Origin: Bryobacterales bacterium
GTDB taxonomy: Bacteria > Acidobacteriota > Terriglobia > Bryobacterales > Bryobacteraceae
NCBI GenBank assembly: GCA_003132865.1
Contig: PKYZ01000390.1
Coordinates: 1-7,325 of the forward strand
Direction: 5' to 3'
DNA: 7,325 nt
In this document: positions 1 through 6,089 of the stretch, piece by piece
Layout of the letters: every line of letters begins with the position of its first letter
How positions within the stretch are numbered: position 1 is the stretch's first letter
Made by a program: the position numbers and the translations under genes
Notes under the pieces: model-generated
What the model saw: the letters and a program-made list of their open reading frames with translations, nothing else
What the model was told of the DNA's origin: nothing
Databases searched by the model: none

Positions 1-345
1 GATTTGCGAAAGTCCCGCTAGTATCCGCCTCAGGTGCGAACACGCGGATACCAGGACCTTCGGTCTGGCCGATGAGGCCGACGTGAGCCAGCAAGAGCCT
101 GACCGTGTCAGTGATTCGGTCACCCATCCACGTGAAGAAGACGGTTTCGGCGCCGCAGCCGATGAGGTTGCGAGTTGCCAGACTGCACTGAGAAAGCGGC
201 GAATGGAACGCTGGCCGAATGTGGCGGCACGTCCCCGAAAAGCGCTGTGCCCCGCCAAATGTGCTGGCAGGCGCAGGCGTCGCGCAGGGCAGAAGAACGC
301 CATGAGGCCGCGCCGTCGCTCGCGCCCAGGCAGTCGAAATCCTTA
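1..345 (-). pseudogene. Fragment, possibly a helicase C-terminal region (tentative)
   Basis: Read on the minus strand, one frame is open from the TAA in the AT palindrome near 346-348 down to the left edge. About the last 60 codons (184 to 2) look like a real protein: they contain ATRNLIGCGAETVFFTW, then MGDRITDTVRLLLAHVGL. The pattern 'FxWxGDRxxDTxxLLL' reminds me of the C-terminal part of Lhr-like or other large DEAD/DEAH helicases, but this is recall, not an alignment. The upstream half (185-345) is Cys/Pro/Ala-rich and looks less natural. A second minus-strand frame there gives GRAATFGQRSIRRF, which may be the original frame before a shift. No start codon or ribosome site fits an intact gene beginning here. 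It is probably a decayed or truncated gene continuing left of the window. It could also be chance open frame in GC-rich DNA. Confidence 0.3.
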
Positions 346-355
346 ATTAATTAAG
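342..355. repeat. 14-bp AT palindrome with stops in all six frames
   Basis: The bases CTTAATTAATTAAG form a perfect palindrome. The core TTAATTAATTAA contains TAA in all three forward frames and, by symmetry, in all three reverse frames. It lies in otherwise GC-rich DNA at the boundary between the left-edge fragment and a gene-free stretch. It may be a chance AT-rich site, a scar at a rearrangement junction, or an assembly linker, since cores of this kind are used to join contigs. No N run flanks it. Confidence 0.6.
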
Positions 356-665
356 CTCCACGTCCGGACCGAGGGCAACGCCCTCGAGCAGGTAAGAGCA
401 CAAGCTTGCCCCACAAGTGAGCCCAACTTGGTTGCGCCTACACTGGTGGCGCCGAAATAACACCAACGTACGTCACCGCGGTACCAGCCGCCGTATCGGT
501 CACAAAGCAGGATTCAATCCATATCGATGTTGGCCCGGTCCCGCAATCTCCCGCGGTGTTTGGTCGCCGCGCGGGATTGAACTGCGTAATCGGGCGCTCA
601 AGTTCCTCGCTGGCTGCGTCGGAGGGTACAGGTTCAAGCCAGGTATCCTGTCCCAGACCAGGTTA
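356..665. other. Gene-free stretch, about 310 bp
   Basis: No gene can be supported here. Several frames on both strands are open, as expected at this GC content, but none has a plausible start with a ribosome site or a recognisable motif. The longest minus-strand open stretch (about 662 to 443) is in the same frame as the last piece of the glutaminase-family remnant, separated from it by the TAA at 663-665. It reads as protein-like (for example FVTDTAAGTAVTYVGVISAP), but it does not match the expected continuation of that family and I do not recognise it. It may be another decayed coding fragment. Confidence 0.5.
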
Positions 666-1026
666 TATATCTGGGGTCAACAGACGGGGAAATACGTCCA
701 AATCGCCGGGCAGAGCCGGTGTAAACAACGTCAGTTCCATCCGGATCCCCGCGCCCGAGCGCCGCGGGGTTCAAAGCGCTCGCGTCCCATCACCTCGTAA
801 GTCTTGTCGGTGCGAATCGCGGCGGATAGGCTGTTAGGCTTGCCCGTCCAATGCCTTGTACCTTCATCCGTGAGGTGGTCCGCCACGGACCAGATACTAA
901 AGTAAGGAGCATAAGCGAACAGGGGAACAGCGGATGGGCGGATCGGGGCAAGTCGCTGGCCAGGCCGGCAATCGCCAGCGCGTTGGCCAGCGTGCAGATT
1001 CGAAGAAATCGGATAAGACGGTACAT
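666..1026 (-). pseudogene. Remnant of a GtaA-type glutaminase-family protein, N-terminal part
   Basis: Three consecutive minus-strand pieces in three frames read as one N-terminus. From the ATG at 1026, MYRLIRFLRICTLANALAIAG resembles a signal peptide. From about 940 to 785, a second frame gives RPSAVPLFAYAPYFSIW and DHLTDEGTRHWTGKP, ending TYEVMG. This is the start I associate with bacterial and fungal glutaminase A-like proteins (DUF4964 followed by DUF5127/DUF4965/DUF1793). From 746 to 666, a third frame gives MELTLFTPALPGDLDVF, matching the next conserved block, before a TAA at 663-665. Only about 13 codons separate blocks that are normally some 30-40 residues apart, so a small deletion is likely as well. 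The intact family is several hundred residues long; the rest is absent. It lies 57 bp downstream of the TPR gene on the same strand, so it was probably once a neighbour in the same unit. The family call rests on motif memory. Confidence 0.6.
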
Positions 1027-1083
1027 TTGTTAGATAAACACTGGTTTGATCATTTCGTATCGGGGTTGAGGTCGTCATACCGC

Positions 1084-2130
1084 TCATGGTTGTTCGAGAA
1101 GTTCCAGCTTACCGAGCCGCGCGCGTTGCGCCTTAAGGCCTTCCTCGCGCTGCCTCTGAATGAGCTGCCTCGTCTGCTCGGCCATCTGCCGTGCCTTCGC
1201 GGCGTCTCCCAACTGGCGGCTGAGCTGGTAATGCGCGCTGGTATGTCCGGGATCCAGTAGAATCACCTGCTCATACTCCGCGCGCGCCGCTTCCGCGCGG
1301 TCCAGGGCGGCGTACGCCTTACCCAGCAGATAGTGCGTTTCGGCAGCATTGGGGTTGAGGCGGACCGCGTTTTTCAGCGGCGCAATCGCCTCTTGGAACC
1401 GTTGTAGCCTCTCCAGTGCCAGTCCGTAGTAATGCTCGACCATGGCATCGGGCGCGAGTTTCTCCCGCGCGCTCGACAGCTCGCGGGCAGCCTCTTCATC
1501 GCGGTGTTCGCGAAGGTACGTCTGAACCAGCGCGACGTGGCCGAGGGCGATGTCCGGATGGGCCTCGATCGCCTTCTGGAACGTGTGCCGCGCCTCCTCC
1601 ATTTTGCCCTGTATCATCTGCAGAGCCCCAAGGCGAATCATCAGCGCGTAGTCGTCGCCGAAGTGACGCAAGCTGGTCTCGATGAATTGTTCCGATTCGT
1701 CGTAGCGATTGAGGTCGGCCAGCAGGCGCGCGTAGTCGAGATAGTAGTCGTGGTTTCCCGGGTCCGCCGTAACGGCCTTCCGGTAGCACTCCAGCGACCG
1801 GTCCGGTTTCCCGGCGCTTTCGTACGCCATCCCCAGCAAGCTCAGAACAGACGCATTCTGTGGCTTCTCGGCGGAAAGAGATTCCAGCAGTGAAACCGCT
1901 TCACCGGCCCGTCCCGCCTCCAGCAATGCGTCGGCAAGATAATATCGATTTTCCCAGCCAGCCGGGTTTGCCTCCGCGATACGGCGCAGTCTGGCCACCG
2001 TCTCCCTGTACAACCGCTTTGAGTTCAGCAACGTCGCGAGATCGAATTCCTGCGCCGTCGAAGGCGCCGCCTTTGTCTCCAGGCTCCCACAAAGGCCATC
2101 CCTTGCTCGGCCCGGCCAATCCGCAGGCAC
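1084..2130 (-). CDS. TPR protein, C-terminal part of a frameshifted gene
   Basis: This frame holds the C-terminal two thirds of the TPR protein that begins at 2636. Its own first residues (PADWPGRARDGLCGS) do not look like TPR sequence or a signal peptide. Natural sequence starts near 2085 with LETKAAPSTAQEFD, so the ATG at 2130 is probably not a real start. About eight TPR-like 34-residue units follow, with typical signatures such as LLGMAYESAGKPDRSLECYR, HYYGLALERLQRFQEAIAPL and HYLLGKAYAALDRAEAARAE. The chain ends in a charged, coiled-coil-like tail (QLIQRQREEGLKAQRARLGK). TPR solenoids bind other proteins; the full protein would be exported, so a periplasmic or surface scaffold role is inferred. 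Adding one base to the 1553-bp span 2636-1084 gives exactly 518 codons, as expected for a single gene missing one base. This half probably goes untranslated unless the shift is a sequencing error. Confidence 0.8.
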   Translation of the reverse strand: MPADWPGRARDGLCGSLETKAAPSTAQEFDLATLLNSKRLYRETVARLRRIAEANPAGWENRYYLADALLEAGRAGEAVSLLESLSAEKPQNASVLSLLGMAYESAGKPDRSLECYRKAVTADPGNHDYYLDYARLLADLNRYDESEQFIETSLRHFGDDYALMIRLGALQMIQGKMEEARHTFQKAIEAHPDIALGHVALVQTYLREHRDEEAARELSSAREKLAPDAMVEHYYGLALERLQRFQEAIAPLKNAVRLNPNAAETHYLLGKAYAALDRAEAARAEYEQVILLDPGHTSAHYQLSRQLGDAAKARQMAEQTRQLIQRQREEGLKAQRARLGKLELLEQP

Positions 2131-2636
2131 GCCTTCGCCATGCGAAATTCGGCGTCCGGATCGTTCGATAAAAGCGCGCGCGCCGGCTCGACCTGCGCCA
2201 CTGCCTGCTCGTCGCGGCCTGTTGCCAGATATAGCAGCGCCAGGTAGTAGTGCGGGAACGAATCGCCCGGCTGCAGGGTTAGCGACATTCGGAACTGCTC
2301 TTCGGCAGTCTCATACTGCTTCGCGTCCAGGTAGTTGATGCCCAGATTGCGGTGCGGATCGGCCAGCTTCGGATCGAGCCGGATGGCTCTCTCGTAATGG
2401 CGGTTCGCTTCCTCGAACCGGTTGAGTTTGGTATCGGCCAGCCCGAGCGCATTTTCGATGACGGCATTCCCGGGCTCGGCGCGCCCGGCTTGCTCGAACT
2501 CACCGAGCGCCTCCTCGTAGCGGGCCTGCTGGAACAGCTCCACCCCTTTGCGGAAGGCCGGGTTCTGCGCCCAGGCGAGTACGCTGGCCAGCATCAAAAT
2601 GGCTGGCAGCGCCAGGACACGGGACCGGAAAGTCAC
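2025..2636 (-). CDS. Exported TPR protein, N-terminal part of a frameshifted gene
   Basis: The start is a GTG at 2636 whose last two bases plus the next A form the TGA of the upstream TPR gene (GTGA overlap). A GGAAGG ribosome site sits 6 bases upstream. Residues 1-23 form a signal peptide (basic MTFRSR, hydrophobic core, AWA before Gln24). Four clear TPR units follow at about residues 25-57, 58-91, 92-125 and 126-159, for example AVIENALGLADTKLNRFEEA and PHYYLALLYLATGRDEQAV, and a fifth begins at 160. TPR sequence runs to about residue 184 (GRAEQGMAFVGA), after which the frame turns into arginine-rich nonsense (WRQRRRLRRRR) and stops. The same TPR array resumes in the frame one base back, so the real product is about 517 residues. 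As it stands, the cell would make a 203-residue exported protein with about five TPRs and an aberrant basic tail. Confidence 0.85.
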   Translation of the reverse strand: MTFRSRVLALPAILMLASVLAWAQNPAFRKGVELFQQARYEEALGEFEQAGRAEPGNAVIENALGLADTKLNRFEEANRHYERAIRLDPKLADPHRNLGINYLDAKQYETAEEQFRMSLTLQPGDSFPHYYLALLYLATGRDEQAVAQVEPARALLSNDPDAEFRMAKACLRIGRAEQGMAFVGAWRQRRRLRRRRNSISRRC

Positions 2637-4507
2637 GGCTTGCCTTCCGCCATCTCTTCGGCCTTTGCAGCGTTCACCGCGTTCAGGCGCTCAACCTTGA
2701 TGCGGCGCGATTCCGCGAAGGCTGCGCTCGCTTCCCCGTTTCGGCCCAGTTGCCTGTACACGGTTCCCAGGAGGTAATGAACATTCCCTTCGGGATCGTC
2801 CGCCTGGGCTTTTCTGAGTTCCCCCTCGGCCTTCAAAAACTCCCGGCGCTGGTAAAAAGCCTTCCCCAGCTCCTGGTGCGCCAGCAGCAGCCCCGGCTTC
2901 AATTGCAGGGCTCTCTCGAGGTAAGGAATGGCGCGTTCCGCCTGGTGCTGGCTGACCAGAATCGTGCCTGCCGCCGCGCTGGCCTCCGTGTACGCGAGGT
3001 TCAGACGAAGCTCCTGCTGGAATTCCAGCATGGCTTGGTCCGTTTGATTCATCTTCCACAACAGCTCGCCAATGGCGAAGTGCACCCCGCCCAACGCGGA
3101 ACTCGCAGACTCCACCGTTCGATACTCGGCCAGGGCCTTTTCGTTTTCCTCTCGCCCTGCGAGGGTTTGACCCAGCAGTTGGTGCGTCCTGGACGAATCC
3201 GGGTGCGCCGCGAGCATGTCCGCCAGAACCGAAAGAGAAAGCGAGCGGCAGGTCCTCGCCAGCAGATAGCGCGCTTCCGCGTCGCCCGGGTGCGCCGCGA
3301 GAAAAGCGGCAAGATGAGATCGCGCGGCGTCGAAATCGTGGCGCTCGAATTCGATCCGCGCGCGCTCGTAATCGTTGCCAGCCGGGTTCGAAGATGGCAT
3401 CGTTGCGCGATAGCGCGCCCATTGCCGCGCAGACTCCTGGTCGAGACCTAGCCGCAGATACACAGCCGCGAGCGGCAGAGTGCGCGCCGGCGCGGACGGC
3501 GTTTTTTCGAGGACGCGCAGAGACTGCCGGTACCCGGCCTTCGCTTCCTCGCCAGACGGCGCGTTGTCCGCGAAAGGCAACGCGGGCAGTCCCAAAGCGC
3601 TGGCCGCGGCATCGGGTCGCATTTGATTGGCTTCGCTCAGGAGGCGCAGTGCCTCCGCAGGCCGGCCCTGGAGAAGCGCGATGTCTGCCAACCTTGCACT
3701 GGCGGCGGCGGTCATGGCGCCGGTTGCTTGTTCCGCGAGGTACTCGGACCGGGCCTGGTCCCCCTTGCCCTGCTGAAAGTAGATCTCGCCCAGACCCAGA
3801 TGGGCGCCAGCCCAGTGCGGATCCTTTTCGAGGGCGCGGCGATAATGCCCGCGGGCCTGGTCCCAAACCTGTTCTTCTCTGTAGATATCGCCGAAGGCTT
3901 GGTGGTAAAGTGGTGTCCCGACAATAGCCAGAACGCGCTCCATCTCCTCGTTCGCCGCATTTCGGTACGCCTGCCCCAGCAAGAAGAGGATGTCCGGATT
4001 GGAAGGAAACGCCTGTGCCGCGCTGTGCAGCTCGAGAATCGCCTCGGTCTCCTGCCCCGAATCCCACAGCGCGGTTCCCAGCCAGATCCGGGCCTCCTTG
4101 TTGCCCGGCTCCTGCGCAACGGCCACTCTCAGGCACGGGACGGCCCGCCGGGCCCGGCCCAGCTTCACATAATCGATACCGAGAAACAGATTCGCGCCTC
4201 TCAGGCCAGGCTTTGTGGAGAGAGCTTTCTCGAAAGCCTGGGCCGATGCGTCGTATCGATTCTGGAGATAATACACGAGCCCGAGATTCACCCGGGCTTC
4301 CGCCAAGTCAGGCTCCAGCCGGACTACCGCAAGATACTCCTGAACCGCCAGGTTGAGATTGCCGGAAGACTGCGCCTGCCGGCCGGCGAGGAAGTGGCGG
4401 CTCGCCTCGGAATCTGTGTCCTCGGCGGGAACGGCGAACGCAGACAACATTAGGATGAGAGACAGCAGGGAAATCGAACAGCGGGGGTGAAGATTACACA
4501 GGATCAT
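2633..4507 (-). CDS. Exported tetratricopeptide repeat protein, 624 aa
   Basis: This is a long TPR protein with no recognisable catalytic domain. Residues 1-28 form a signal peptide (HPR basic part, the core SLLSLILMLSAF, then AVPA before Glu29). A first block of about four TPRs covers residues 36-175 (for example ARVNLGLVYYLQNRYDASAQ), and two more lie around 200-290 (AGAHLGLGEIYFQQGKGDQA). A less regular Ala/Pro-rich segment lies around 290-350. A last block runs from about 370 to 605 (HFAIGELLWKMNQTDQAMLE; VHYLLGTVYRQLGRNGEASA). The helical solenoid is expected to bind partner proteins in the periplasm or at the outer membrane; the partner is not visible. The ATG at 4507 is favoured because the signal peptide begins there; no Shine-Dalgarno is obvious, so a short-leader start is possible. 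The stop overlaps the next TPR gene, and a receptor remnant lies upstream on the same strand. TPR identity is firm; function is inferred. Confidence 0.92.
   Translation of the reverse strand: MILCNLHPRCSISLLSLILMLSAFAVPAEDTDSEASRHFLAGRQAQSSGNLNLAVQEYLAVVRLEPDLAEARVNLGLVYYLQNRYDASAQAFEKALSTKPGLRGANLFLGIDYVKLGRARRAVPCLRVAVAQEPGNKEARIWLGTALWDSGQETEAILELHSAAQAFPSNPDILFLLGQAYRNAANEEMERVLAIVGTPLYHQAFGDIYREEQVWDQARGHYRRALEKDPHWAGAHLGLGEIYFQQGKGDQARSEYLAEQATGAMTAAASARLADIALLQGRPAEALRLLSEANQMRPDAAASALGLPALPFADNAPSGEEAKAGYRQSLRVLEKTPSAPARTLPLAAVYLRLGLDQESARQWARYRATMPSSNPAGNDYERARIEFERHDFDAARSHLAAFLAAHPGDAEARYLLARTCRSLSLSVLADMLAAHPDSSRTHQLLGQTLAGREENEKALAEYRTVESASSALGGVHFAIGELLWKMNQTDQAMLEFQQELRLNLAYTEASAAAGTILVSQHQAERAIPYLERALQLKPGLLLAHQELGKAFYQRREFLKAEGELRKAQADDPEGNVHYLLGTVYRQLGRNGEASAAFAESRRIKVERLNAVNAAKAEEMAEGKP
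2643..2648 (-). promoter_or_regulatory. Ribosome binding site for the second TPR gene
   Basis: GGAAGG on the minus strand lies 6 bases before the GTG at 2636, within the end of the upstream coding region. It supports the GTG as the true start and the coupling of the two TPR genes through the GTGA overlap. Confidence 0.6.
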
Positions 4508-4524
4508 CTATTAACGACAATCGT

Positions 4525-4553
4525 ATTCTATTTCTGTACCACGACGCGCGCAA
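4525..4553 (-). promoter_or_regulatory. Candidate sigma70-like promoter for the TPR pair
   Basis: On the minus strand, TTGCGC (4553-4548) and TAGAAT (4530-4525, 5 of 6 to TATAAT) are separated by exactly 17 bases. Transcription would begin near 4518, about 11 bases before the ATG at 4507. The weak -35 (3 of 6) and the short leader limit confidence. The region also holds a small 5-bp hairpin (4558-4572) just upstream. Confidence 0.4.
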
Positions 4554-4583
4554 GATTCGCTCTCTTTGAGCGCGCCGGAAATG

Positions 4584-4619
4584 AAGTGGGATCCTCTCTG
4601 TCACTCGAGGATCCCACTT
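4584..4619 (-). terminator. Perfect 13-bp stem hairpin downstream of the receptor remnant
   Basis: AAGTGGGATCCTC at 4584-4596 is exactly repeated in inverted form at 4607-4619, with a 10-nt loop. It starts 8 bp beyond the stop codon of the receptor remnant and lies upstream of the TPR promoter, where a terminator is expected. No strong T run follows in the minus direction (only ATTT), so it is not a classical intrinsic terminator. It could instead be an mRNA-stabilising hairpin or a dimer binding site. Confidence 0.55.
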
Positions 4620-4627
4620 GCCCGGCT

Positions 4628-5422
4628 TCAAAAACTCAGCCGCAGGCTGGCCTGCATGGTGCGATTCCCCGTCGCGCCGTTGTAGTAGGTCCCGAAACCG
4701 GGGTCGGTCACCGTATTATCGATCTGATTAAAACGGTGTCGGTTGAAGGCGTTAAAGGCCTCCATGCGGAAGGTGGCGTTCACCTTCTCGAGGAATGAGA
4801 ACGTTTTCTGGAGCGAGATGTCTTCGTTCAGAATGGGCCTTTCATAGATGTTGGTGATCCGCGAAGCGTTGCCAAGCGTGTAATTGGCAGGCTCGGAGAA
4901 GGCCGCCGGGTTGAAGGCGTAGGTGTTTCCATAGTTGGATGATGTATTGGCATAACTCGTGCTCACGCCGGAGACCACATTGACCCGGCAAGAGGGGTTG
5001 AAGAGCCCGCTGGTGTAGTCGCCGGCGCAGTTGATGGAGATCGGAGTGCCGCTCTCGTAGGTTTGAACCGCGGCAACCTTCCACCCGCCAACGATGGCGT
5101 TGGCCACACCTCCCTGATTCAGTAGCGCCTTGCCCTTTCCGAAGGGCAGTTCGTAAGAGTAGCTCAGCACGAACCATTTTTGGACGCCGGCCTGATTCTG
5201 GTTATTCCACCCTCCCTCCGGCGGGTAAGCGCCGTCGGCATTGGTAAGAGTCTTCGCCCAGGCGTAGCCGGTCAGAAAGGTCAGCCCGTTGGAGAAGCGC
5301 TTCGTCACTTTCACCTGCAGCGCTTCGTAAGTGTAGAAGCCGAACGGGTTGCCTTCCTCCGCGTTGTCGAGCTGAAGATCCGTGTACTGTCGTGCGCCTT
5401 GCCCGTCATGAAAACCAGACAT
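4628..5422 (-). pseudogene. 5'-truncated Oar-like TonB-dependent receptor, C-terminal beta-barrel
   Basis: The 264 codons match the C-terminal end of the large Oar-like TonB-dependent receptors of Acidobacteriota, which usually begin with a carboxypeptidase-regulatory-like domain and run to about 1000-1200 residues. Signatures are YEALQVKVTKRFSNGLTF, the block LSYSYELPFGKGKALLN, the C-terminal FRMEAFNAFNRHRFN and the terminal SLRLSF with the final Phe typical of outer-membrane barrels. Homologous sequence seems to begin at about QYTDL (residue 13); the first dozen residues (MSGFHDGQGAR) are probably fortuitous. Reading further upstream in frame meets a TAA inside the palindromic repeat at 5426-5498. 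There is no signal peptide, plug domain or TonB box, so the piece cannot work as a receptor. It is best read as a remnant whose 5' part was removed by a rearrangement near 5390-5425. The rest of the frame is intact, suggesting a recent event. Confidence 0.85.
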
Positions 5423-5425
5423 ATG

Positions 5426-5498
5426 GCCGCAGATGCACGCAGATTAACGCCGATAAGACAACCTACCGATCTGCGTTTATCGGCGTTTTATCTGCGGC
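5426..5498. repeat. 73-bp palindromic interspersed repeat built of ~10-bp units
   Basis: The outer arms GCCGCAGAT (5426-5434) and ATCTGCGGC (5490-5498) are perfect inverted copies. Inside, each arm continues as a tandem series of about 10-bp units of the form ACGC(A/C)GAT: left arm CCGCAGAT, ACGCAGAT, ACGCCGAT; right arm read in reverse CCGCAGAT, ACGCCGAT, ACGCAGAT. Opposed units therefore pair with single mismatches, so the element can fold into a long imperfect hairpin with a short loop. Repeats of this type (CCGCAGATnnACGCAGAT) are, to my recollection, scattered through many Acidobacteriota, Verrucomicrobiota and Planctomycetota genomes. Here the element lies between the DinB stop (12 bp away) and the truncated receptor, and it could also serve as a terminator for the DinB gene. 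Confidence 0.8.
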
Positions 5499-5509
5499 TC
5501 AAGTTCTTC

Positions 5510-6013
5510 TTACCCCTGCTCATCCGCCGATGGACCATAAATCGCCGGCACCGGCACATCGTTCAACCGCAGATACACCCCGAGTTGCGCGCGATGGTGG
5601 ATTGTGTGGTTCATCACGAAGCTGCGTATGCAGGAAATGCGGGGCAGGCTGAGGAGGGTTTGGCCTCCCGCCAGCAGCGACCAGGTCTTCGCGAGATGCT
5701 CGTCGCTGGCGCCGGCCAAAGCGGCGCGCGCCGCGGACGCGTTCTTGTCAAACTTCGCCAGCAGCTCTTGTCGCGAGGCCGCGGGCTCCTCAGTATGCGG
5801 TGGGGCGCCGGGCGGCGCGATGTCGAACGCGTCCTTCTCGATGACATCGACGGCCCAACCGGTCATGTTCGCAATATGCGTCGCGAGCGCCCCCATGCTG
5901 AAAGACTTCGGGTGCGGCCTCCAGCCGAACTTGTCCTCCGGGCAGCGCTCCAACGTTTTGCGGGTGTTGGCCATCTCTTGATCGAATTCGGGCAATAGGG
6001 CGTCACGAATCAT
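5510..6013 (-). CDS. DinB-fold protein, putative metal-dependent enzyme
   Basis: The 167-residue product has the size and layout of the DinB/YfiT superfamily: a four-helix bundle with three histidines binding a divalent metal. The expected ligands are visible: His46 in LATHIANMTGW, and His136 and His140 in NHTIHHRAQLGVYLRLNDV, the C-terminal HxxxH helix that marks the family. PVPAIYGPSADE is a typical ending. Members act in the cytoplasm, some as bacillithiol- or mycothiol-dependent S-transferases and many with unknown substrates, so no reaction can be assigned. The start at 6013 is chosen because AGGGAGGA lies 7 bases upstream and the family begins at MIRDALLPEFDQEM; a longer frame from 6067 has no such support. 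The gene is divergent from the VWFA gene and ends 12 bp from the palindromic repeat. It appears intact. Confidence 0.9.
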   Translation of the reverse strand: MIRDALLPEFDQEMANTRKTLERCPEDKFGWRPHPKSFSMGALATHIANMTGWAVDVIEKDAFDIAPPGAPPHTEEPAASRQELLAKFDKNASAARAALAGASDEHLAKTWSLLAGGQTLLSLPRISCIRSFVMNHTIHHRAQLGVYLRLNDVPVPAIYGPSADEQG

Positions 6014-6089
6014 AATTGTTTCCTCCCTGACTATATTCGCTTTTTGTTCGCCATTAGTCAAGCGCAAAATTGTAAACTATGCTGAATAC
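6014..6089. promoter_or_regulatory. Divergent intergenic region with promoters for DinB and VWFA genes
   Basis: This 76-bp AT-rich spacer must hold both divergent promoters. On the minus strand, TTGACT (6061-6056) is a good -35 box, but the TATAGT and AATATA candidates are badly spaced or too close to the ribosome site. On the plus strand, TAAACT (6073-6078) and TATGCT (6078-6083) are weak -10 candidates with no good -35. The VWFA ATG at 6090 has no clear Shine-Dalgarno. No operator palindrome is evident. Confidence 0.35.
6021..6028 (-). promoter_or_regulatory. Strong ribosome binding site of the DinB gene
   Basis: AGGGAGGA on the minus strand sits 7 bases before the ATG at 6013. It decides this start over the in-frame upstream start at 6067. 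Confidence 0.8.

Noticed and set aside
549..576. Inverted repeat TCCCGCG / CGCGGGA with a 14-nt loop
   Set aside because: Only a 7-bp GC-rich stem with no T run and no adjacent gene end; likely chance.
575..660. tRNA-like T-arm sequence (GGTTCAAGCC near 630)
   Set aside because: No matching acceptor stem, anticodon arm or D arm could be found around it.
2075..2100. Programmed -1 frameshift in the second TPR gene
   Set aside because: No X XXY YYZ heptamer or obvious downstream stimulatory structure is visible, and neighbouring genes are also damaged.
2691..4136. A 481-codon open frame on the minus strand inside the long TPR gene
   Set aside because: It is Gly/Arg/Ala-rich, has no domain character or ribosome site, and overlaps a frame with clear TPR periodicity and a signal peptide. 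It is a by-product of GC-rich codon use.
2750..4453. Long plus-strand open frames (2750-3451 and 3623-4453) opposite the TPR gene
   Set aside because: They are antisense shadows: no recognisable motifs, no ribosome sites, and the opposite strand is convincingly coding.
5426..5498. Short regularly spaced units read as a CRISPR array
   Set aside because: Units are only about 8-10 bp with 2-3 bp between them and are arranged as inverted arms; there are no spacers and no cas genes.
6014..6067. Upstream start for the DinB gene at 6067 (18 extra residues)
   Set aside because: The extra residues are not part of the family, and a strong ribosome site sits just before the ATG at 6013.
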